A DNA stretch of 11,152 nt from Clostridiales bacterium (GTDB lineage Bacteria > Bacillota > Clostridia > Oscillospirales > Oscillospiraceae). The stretch lies in the NCBI GenBank assembly GCA_902363045.1, contig CABIYX010000017.1:11511-22662 (forward strand). Reading direction: 5' to 3'. A program made the position numbers and the translations under genes. Under the pieces are notes generated by a model. The model saw only the letters and a list, made by a program, of their open reading frames with translations. It was not told the DNA's origin and ran no database searches. This document shows positions 6,776-11,152 of this stretch, piece by piece (the first letter of the stretch is position 1; every line of letters begins with the position of its first letter).

Positions 6776-7618
6776 ATGATCCAGAAAAAACTTCGCCGGA
6801 ACGCCCTGTTCCTGATCCTCCCCCTGCTCGCCGCCCTCCTCTCCTTCTTTGTCCTGGCAGGCGTCGCGTCCTCCTCGGAATTTCACAAGCACTCCATTGC
6901 CGCATTGGAGGAAAAGCAGACCACTGTGCTGGAGCTCTCCGCCGCCTCCGCGGCGGCCTCGGCGGCCATCACCCTCATTCCCGGAGACGCCGCCACCCCC
7001 ATCGCGGAGCAGCTGGCCGACCTGAGCTCCCACTTTCTTGTGGTGCTCTGCGCTATCTATCTGGAAAAGTATCTGCTGACCATCACCGGCTTTCTCGCCT
7101 TCAAAATCCTGATCCCCGTGGCCTGCCTGGCCTATATCTTGAATGTGCTCTTTGACTGGAGGGGGCTCCGGCTCCTGGCCGGAAAGCTGGCCGCCTTCGG
7201 CCTGCTCATCGTCCTGGTGATCCCGGTGAGCCTCCAGCTCTCCAATATGATCGAGGACACCTATCAGGCCTCCATCGACGCCACCATCCAATCCGCCCAG
7301 GACGCCGCCGAGGAGATCGAGGACAGCGCTGCGGAGGGCGGGGATGAGAAGGGCTTCTGGGCAGGTCTGCTGGACGGGATCACCCATGCCGCCTCCGGAG
7401 CCGCGGACAAGGTGGGCCGGATGGCCAACGATTTTCTGGAGGCTCTGGCCGTCATGCTGGTGACCTCCTGCATCATCCCCATCCTGGTCCTGCTGTCCTT
7501 TGTCTGGCTGGCCAAAACACTGCTGTCCATCCAGATCCAGATCCCACTCCCCGGCCAGGCTGAACGGCAGAGCGGCCGCCGCACCGCGTCCCGCGTCGAG
7601 GACCAAAAGCCGCAGTAA
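6776..7618 (+). CDS. Uncharacterised multi-spanning membrane protein
   Basis: I do not recognise this 280-residue protein with confidence. Visible features are a hydrophobic N-terminal segment at about 9-29; an Ala/Ser-rich stretch at about 53-66; a long hydrophobic block at about 86-122, enough for one or two spans and containing the charged EK of IYLEKYL; another span at about 133-153; an acidic hydrophilic segment at 155-220, rich in Ala, Asp and Glu; a last span at about 222-247; and a basic, polar tail. The ATG has AAAGGAG about 7 bases upstream; the upstream in-frame extension from 6707 lies partly within the MATE gene and has no such signal. It follows the MATE gene on one transcript and ends at the 7649-7695 terminator. 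It could be a partner of the transporter, but only the neighbourhood suggests it. Confidence 0.8.
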   Translation: MIQKKLRRNALFLILPLLAALLSFFVLAGVASSSEFHKHSIAALEEKQTTVLELSAASAAASAAITLIPGDAATPIAEQLADLSSHFLVVLCAIYLEKYLLTITGFLAFKILIPVACLAYILNVLFDWRGLRLLAGKLAAFGLLIVLVIPVSLQLSNMIEDTYQASIDATIQSAQDAAEEIEDSAAEGGDEKGFWAGLLDGITHAASGAADKVGRMANDFLEALAVMLVTSCIIPILVLLSFVWLAKTLLSIQIQIPLPGQAERQSGRRTASRVEDQKPQ

Positions 7619-7648
7619 CGTCCCACCCTTTCATCGGTGTATCCAGCC

Positions 7649-7695
7649 AAAAAGGCCGGCAGACACAGAAAAATCTGTGCCTGCCGGCCTTTTTT
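7649..7695. terminator. Bidirectional intrinsic terminator
   Basis: The stem pairs GGCCGGCAG (7654-7662) with its complement at 7681-7689, then after one A-C mismatch CACAGA (7664-7669) with TCTGTG (7674-7679), closing an AAAA loop. Six T at 7690-7695 follow on the plus strand, and the five A at 7649-7653 give a T-run on the minus strand. It serves the converging membrane-protein gene and the secreted-protein gene. Confidence 0.92.
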
Positions 7696-7704
7696 CTTGT
7701 TCGC

Positions 7705-8211
7705 TTATGAAACGCGGTAGCCGCCCCGGGCCAGCACCTTCACCGTGCTGTTGCCGGCCACCAGATAGTGGTCGGACATAGTGGCCAGATACAGGTGGTT
7801 GCGCACCAGCGCGCCGCCGCTGTACAGCTCGCCCCCCGCGCTCACATCCACCAGGGCCGGGTCTACTGCTGCCCCTGCCGTAGCGCTGCCCACCCGGAGC
7901 AGCACCTCACAGCCGATGTCCAGATCCATCCGCTGTCCCGGGTTCAGGGTGACCACCGTGTAGGAGGCCGAAGCGCCCCCGCCCCCCTGGGCCATGACCT
8001 GGCTGAGCTGATTGGCCAGCTCCGTCTGACGGACCTTCGCCTTCTCATCCGTCTGGCTGAGCAGCTTGGGCAGGACCGTCTCATTGAGATAGCTCAGGGT
8101 GACCAGGGGATCGTCCGCGTCCCCCGCGGCCAGAGCCGCCCCCGTTCCAAGGCACAGCCCGGTCAGGCACAGGGCCCCCAGGCGGATCTTCCACGCGCGA
8201 TTCATCTTCAT
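7705..8211 (-). CDS. Small secreted protein of unknown function
   Basis: A 168-residue protein with a clear Sec signal peptide: basic start, hydrophobic core at about 9-28, and a likely cleavage after ALA or ALAA near residue 28-29. No lipobox cysteine is seen at the right place. The mature part begins with an acidic segment and an amphipathic helix (DPLVTLSYLNETVLPKLLSQ, then polar residues to about 73), a GGGG linker, and then a beta-rich domain with a Gly/Val pattern ending in HLYLATMSDHYLV and a closing GYRVS. AAGGAG precedes the ATG by 7 bases; a second in-frame ATG two codons later has a longer spacer. It follows mazF by 49 bases and may be read from the same transcript. I assign no function; a cell-surface or spore-envelope role is only a guess. 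Confidence 0.8.
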   Translation of the reverse strand: MKMNRAWKIRLGALCLTGLCLGTGAALAAGDADDPLVTLSYLNETVLPKLLSQTDEKAKVRQTELANQLSQVMAQGGGGASASYTVVTLNPGQRMDLDIGCEVLLRVGSATAGAAVDPALVDVSAGGELYSGGALVRNHLYLATMSDHYLVAGNSTVKVLARGGYRVS

Positions 8212-8260
8212 CTCGATACTCCTTCGGGCCGTGCCCTTTCTCTTTTGTCCGCCGCGGCGG

Positions 8261-8626
8261 CTATACCATGGTCTCCGGATGGAGGCCGAAGCTCACCGCA
8301 ATGGCCCCGTCCACTTGCTTCATCATCGTCTCGTCCAGCTTCCCCATGTGCTCCCGCAGGCGGCGCTTATCCAGCGTGCGGATCTGCTCCAGAAGGATCA
8401 CGGAATCCTTGGGCAGTCCGCAGCTGAGGGCGGCCAGGGAGATGTGGGTGGGGAGGCGGGCCTTTCCGGTCTGAGAGGTGATGGCTGCGGCGATGACCGT
8501 GGGGCTGTGCCGGTTGCCGGTGTCATTCTGGACGATCAGAACGGGCCGCACGCCCCCCTGCTCACTGCCCACGACGGGGCTAAGGTCGGCATAAAAAATG
8601 TCGCCTCGTTTCACACTGTTATCCAC
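8261..8626 (-). CDS. mazF: MazF/PemK-family endoribonuclease toxin (NdoA/EndoA type)
   Basis: Closely resembles B. subtilis EndoA (MazF), a sequence-specific RNase that cuts mRNA at UACAU. The 121-residue protein holds the signature [19 protein letters not shown], the catalytic pair Arg27 (GGVRPVLI) and Thr50 (AAAIT, equal to B. subtilis Arg25 and Thr48), and [17 protein letters not shown], so it looks intact and active. The start is a GTG at 8626 with GAGG only 4 bases upstream; an in-frame GTG four codons later would give the more usual VKRG start. In B. subtilis the antitoxin gene ndoAI lies between alr and this gene. Here the 209-base gap back to alr holds no ribbon-helix-helix reading frame, so no antitoxin gene is seen. 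Translation initiation looks weak, which may limit the toxin. Confidence 0.93.
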   Translation of the reverse strand: MDNSVKRGDIFYADLSPVVGSEQGGVRPVLIVQNDTGNRHSPTVIAAAITSQTGKARLPTHISLAALSCGLPKDSVILLEQIRTLDKRRLREHMGKLDETMMKQVDGAIAVSFGLHPETMV

Positions 8627-8649
8627 GTATCCTCACACTCCGCTGGAAA

Positions 8650-8697
8650 ATAGTACGCGTTACGCGGCCCAACGGGTCTTATGTAACGCTGTACTAT
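8650..8697 (-). terminator. Hairpin with short U-tract upstream of mazF (alr terminator or mazF leader attenuator)
   Basis: On the minus strand TAGTAC, a bulged A, and GCGTTAC (8696-8683) pair with GTAACGC and GTACTA (8663-8651), extended by one A-T pair on the outside, giving about 14 bp. The 19-base loop holds a small CCC/GGG pairing. TTTT (plus-strand 8647-8650) follows. This could stop transcripts coming from alr, or act in the mazF leader. The MazF target UACAU lies at 8685-8681, with its first three bases in the top of the stem and the last two in the loop. Confidence 0.6.
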
Positions 8698-8720
8698 GAT
8701 TTTCCCACGGAGCGGCGGGG

Positions 8721-8726
8721 ATTATA
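8721..8726 (-). promoter_or_regulatory. mazF: Possible mazF promoter (-10 element only)
   Basis: A perfect TATAAT on the minus strand, in the gap between alr and mazF. A transcript from it would start near 8714 and carry the hairpin at 8650-8697 in an 88-base leader. No credible -35 element is seen at 16-18 bases and there is no TG extension, so it may be chance or depend on an activator. Confidence 0.3.
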
Positions 8727-8835
8727 CCTCTGCCCGAGGAAAATTCCCCTCCGCGCCTTTTCTGCCCAGGCGGCGCGCCTGCCGCTCCGCCTCATCCTAT
8801 GCGGGGAGGAGCCTCAGGTTGCCCGCGTCCGGCGC

Positions 8836-9981
8836 TCACGCCTCCGCCCTGTCCTCCGGGAGATAGACCCGGGGCACCCGGGGGTTCACGTCGCACATCA
8901 GCTCATAGGGGATGGTCCCCGCCAGCCGGGCGGCCCGCTCCAGCAGCGGCCCGTCGTATACCACAGCCACATCCCCCGCCTGCACGCCGGGAACGCCGGT
9001 CACATCCAGCATACACATATCCATGCACACCCGGCCCACGATGGGGCACTCCACGCCGCGCACCCGCATCACCATGCGGTTGGACAGGCTTCTGGGATAG
9101 CCGTCCCCATAGCCCACCGGCACCACCGCGATCCGGGAGTCCCGCTCCAGCACCGCCGTGCGGCCATAGCTCACCGGCGTCCCCTTGGGCAGGCTGCGCA
9201 CCGCGGCCACCCGGCTCTTCACCGCCATCACCGGCTCCAGCCCCGGGCCGTCCAGGCCCTTCAGCTCCTCCGCCGGATACCAGCCATACAGCACCAGGCC
9301 GGGCCGCACCATATCCAGATAAGTACAGGGATATTGTAGCACAGCAGCGCTGGAGGCACAATGGCAGATTTTGAAGGCGATCCCCCGCTCCTCCAGCGCC
9401 GCCCGGGCGGCCAGAAAGCGGTCAAACTGGGCCATAGTATAGGCCTCGCTCCCGTCGGCGTCCGCAAAGTGGGTAAACAGGCCCTCGGCCTCCAGACCGG
9501 GCAGGCGGCACAGCCGGGCGATCTCGTCCGCCGTCTCCTCCTCCCGGCCCGCCTCCCACAGAAAGCCCAGCCGGCTCATGCCGGTGTCCAGCTTCACATG
9601 GACCCGCAGGGTCCGCCCAGCCCTCTGGGCGGCGGCGGACAGCCTTCGGCCGGTCTCCAGATCCTCCACCATCTGGGTCACATCCAGCTCCAGCAGCAGG
9701 GGGATCAGCTCCTCCGGAGTCTCGCCCAAACACAGGATAGGCAGCGTGACCCCGCTCTGCCGCAGCTCCTCCGCCTCGCTGACGCAGGCCACAGCCAGCA
9801 TATCCGCCCCCAGACGCTCCAGGGTATGGCCGATCACAGCGGCTCCATGTCCATAGGCATTGGCCTTGCAGAGGCCCAGAAAGCGGCAGCCCTGGGGCAG
9901 CATGGCCCGCAGAGTCCGGTAATTATGCTCCAGAGCGGACAGGTCGATCTCCGCCCATGTTCTCATCCTTGTGGTATCCAT
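8836..9981 (-). CDS. alr: Alanine racemase
   Basis: Converts L-alanine to D-alanine for peptidoglycan, with pyridoxal phosphate as cofactor, in the cytosol. The 381-residue protein is full length. Lys39 in LCKANAYGHGA binds the cofactor and Tyr272 in VSYGRTAV is the second catalytic base, donated across the dimer. HVKLDTGMSRLGF, MVRPGLVLYG and VGRVCMDMCMLDVT are all family motifs. The ATG at 9981 has AGGAAG about 10 bases upstream; an ATG five codons later (MRTWAEIDL) would fit the family's usual start too, but has no clear signal. It lies 18 bases after the lipoprotein gene. In spore formers, alanine racemase can also modulate alanine-triggered germination, and some clostridia keep a copy beside a germination lipoprotein. 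Confidence 0.96.
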   Translation of the reverse strand: MDTTRMRTWAEIDLSALEHNYRTLRAMLPQGCRFLGLCKANAYGHGAAVIGHTLERLGADMLAVACVSEAEELRQSGVTLPILCLGETPEELIPLLLELDVTQMVEDLETGRRLSAAAQRAGRTLRVHVKLDTGMSRLGFLWEAGREEETADEIARLCRLPGLEAEGLFTHFADADGSEAYTMAQFDRFLAARAALEERGIAFKICHCASSAAVLQYPCTYLDMVRPGLVLYGWYPAEELKGLDGPGLEPVMAVKSRVAAVRSLPKGTPVSYGRTAVLERDSRIAVVPVGYGDGYPRSLSNRMVMRVRGVECPIVGRVCMDMCMLDVTGVPGVQAGDVAVVYDGPLLERAARLAGTIPYELMCDVNPRVPRVYLPEDRAEA

Positions 9982-9999
9982 AAACTGAAAGCTTCCTCT

Positions 10000-10593
10000 C
10001 TATCCTTTGGTAAAGCCGCTCAACCGGCACTGGATGACCCGGTATCCGTCCACGCTGATCTCTCCCTGCACCAGGGCATAGGTCTCCGGGTCAAACCACA
10101 GGGTGGTCTCCCGCCCGGTCCCGGGGGCAGCCTCCGGATCGGCACAGAGCACCCGCAGCAGCTCAGAGTCCCCTGTCCGCTCCAGCGCGCACTCCGCCAT
10201 GTACTCCGACCGGGCCGCCGACAGCAGCGCGGACAGGGCGGACACGGGGGACAAGCCATCCCCATCCAGGGGGCCGGTGTCCAGCGCCAGGCCATCGTAC
10301 TCCAGCGCGCCGCCCTCCTCGCCGATCCGGGCGGTGATCCCCGCGGCCAGCTCCGGCTCCCGCAGGGTCAGAACGGTCTCATCCCCATCCACCGCGGCGG
10401 ACAGAAGAAATTCATAGACCCTCTGGCCGTAGTCGGCGGTGACCGCCACCTCCGCGGCACAGCGCTCCATAGCCAGGTACTCCCCCCGGACCGCCAGGGC
10501 CAGCTCCTCCGCCGGGTCTCCCGCCGCCGTCCCGCCGCAGGCGGTGAGCAGCGCCAGGGTCATCATTGGTACGCAAAGCAGACGTCTGCGCAC
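10000..10593 (-). CDS. Predicted lipoprotein, possibly YdcC/GerS-like (LolA-like fold)
   Basis: A 197-residue protein with a lipoprotein signal peptide: basic MRRR, a hydrophobic core, and lipobox LTAC with Cys19 as the lipidated residue. The mature part has alternating short strands (for example YLAMERCAAEVAVTADYG, then TTLWFDPETYALVQGEISVDGYRVIQC), a pattern fitting a LolA-like half-barrel in which DPETYALVQGEI would be a typical turn. The start is a GTG at 10593 with GGAGGG 6 bases upstream. B. subtilis ydcC and C. difficile gerS encode LolA-like lipoproteins next to alanine racemase genes, and this gene occupies the same place between nnrD and alr. I infer relationship from position and general shape, not from a motif I can prove. 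A spore cortex or germination role is possible but not shown. Confidence 0.75.
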   Translation of the reverse strand: MRRRLLCVPMMTLALLTACGGTAAGDPAEELALAVRGEYLAMERCAAEVAVTADYGQRVYEFLLSAAVDGDETVLTLREPELAAGITARIGEEGGALEYDGLALDTGPLDGDGLSPVSALSALLSAARSEYMAECALERTGDSELLRVLCADPEAAPGTGRETTLWFDPETYALVQGEISVDGYRVIQCRLSGFTKG

Positions 10594-10626
10594 AGTTTTC
10601 CCTCCAAAGCGTCTTAAAACACCCGT

Positions 10627-11152
10627 TTAGTTCCGCTCCTCGCTCTCCTTCAGCACCTGGGGGAGCATCTCAATCAGGTCGGTGGGCAGCATGGCGTACT
10701 CCCCATACTGCTCCGCACAACGGTCCCCCGCCCTTCCGTGGAGCCATACCGCCAAGGCGGCAGTCTCCGGGACAGATGCGCCAGGCCCGTTCAGGTGCTT
10801 CTGTCCCAGCAGGGCGGCGATCATCCCGGCCAGCACGTCGCCGGAACCTCCCTTGGCCATCCCCGGGTTCCCCGTCCCGCAGAGCCAGACTTTTCCCTCC
10901 GGGGCGGCGGTCACCGTCCCCCGGCCCTTGAGGACCAGAGTGCAGCGGTGGGCCTTTGCAAAGCTGCGGGCGGCGGCCACAGGGTCCCGCACTGGCAGAG
11001 GGCAGCCCGTCAGGCGGGCAAACTCCCCCGCGTGAGGGGTGAGCACCGTGGGAGCGCGGCGGCTGTCCAGAACATCTATATGTCCCGCCAGGGCGTTTAT
11101 GCCATCGGCGTCCAGCACCACCGGGATGGTCAGATCGCACAGCGGGGACCGC
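10627..11152 (-). CDS. nnrD: ADP/ATP-dependent NAD(P)H-hydrate dehydratase NnrD domain (5' end outside window)
   Basis: Repairs hydrated NADH and NADPH by removing water using ADP or ATP, in the cytosol. The C-terminal 175 or so residues are present and the frame stays open to the window edge; the GTG at 11121 is an internal valine of PVVLDADGINAL, not a start. Ribokinase-like motifs are TPHAGEFARLTG, then LVLKGRGTVTAAPEGKVW, and the nucleotide-binding GNPGMAKGGSGDVLAGMIAA, in which the conserved Asp is the likely base. In many Firmicutes this domain is fused behind an NnrE epimerase domain, which would lie to the right of the window. The gene ends 33 bases before the lipoprotein gene and heads the alr group. 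Confidence 0.94.
   Translation of the reverse strand, partial: RSPLCDLTIPVVLDADGINALAGHIDVLDSRRAPTVLTPHAGEFARLTGCPLPVRDPVAAARSFAKAHRCTLVLKGRGTVTAAPEGKVWLCGTGNPGMAKGGSGDVLAGMIAALLGQKHLNGPGASVPETAALAVWLHGRAGDRCAEQYGEYAMLPTDLIEMLPQVLKESEERN

Noticed and set aside
8240..8258. GC palindrome CCGCCGCGGCGG between mazF and the secreted-protein gene
   Set aside because: It is self-complementary with no loop and no T-run after it on the minus strand, so it is unlikely to be a terminator.
8694..8795. 33-residue minus-strand ORF between alr and mazF, possible antitoxin
   Set aside because: It is Arg-rich with no ribbon-helix-helix or AbrB pattern, has no good ribosome binding site, contains the candidate -10 element, and ends inside the hairpin.
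1..11152. tRNA, rRNA, CRISPR array, insertion sequence, prophage or riboswitch
   Set aside because: I read both strands for these and saw no repeat array, transposase or integrase motif, cloverleaf or recognised aptamer. A covariance-model scan was not possible.

Overview
This window looks like core chromosome from a GC-rich, endospore-forming Firmicute, most likely a gut clostridium of the Oscillospiraceae type (Flavonifractor, Pseudoflavonifractor or Intestinimonas relatives). The evidence is a complete spoIIA sporulation operon, a clostridial-style fab cluster, an nnrD / LolA-like lipoprotein / alr / mazF block like that of other Firmicutes, strong AGGAGG-type ribosome binding sites, and codons ending mostly in G or C. 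The genus is an inference; there is no rRNA or other marker here.

Layout. (1) Positions 1-2992, plus strand: fatty acid elongation genes fabD (5'-truncated by the window edge), fabG, fabF and fabZ, tightly packed. They supply malonyl-ACP and carry out condensation, ketoreduction and dehydration. Acetyl-CoA carboxylase genes, often interleaved with or following fab genes in clostridia, are absent. (2) 3065-3526, plus: a MarR-family regulator with its own candidate promoter, ending at a strong bidirectional terminator. (3) 3611-5112, minus: sigF, spoIIAB and spoIIAA, read in the order AA-AB-sigF, the forespore partner-switching module. (4) 5113-5361: a divergent regulatory region with a near-consensus promoter for the rightward gene and a cluster of TGTCCC/GGGACA repeats around a perfect TATAAT on the spoIIA side. 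(5) 5362-7618, plus: a MATE-family transporter followed by an unrecognised multi-spanning membrane protein, ending at a second bidirectional terminator. (6) 7705-11152, minus: nnrD (truncated by the window edge), a lipoprotein that may be YdcC/GerS-like, alr, mazF and a small secreted protein of unknown function.

Most of this is housekeeping and I see no mobile element, CRISPR array, tRNA or rRNA. I do not claim a new multi-gene system. The parts worth a second look are regulatory: a mazF gene with no antitoxin gene beside it, whose leader has a hairpin containing UACAU (the cleavage site known for the Bacillus subtilis MazF homologue); the repeat cluster at the spoIIA promoter; a second UACAU at the spoIIAA/spoIIAB junction; and two uncharacterised envelope proteins.
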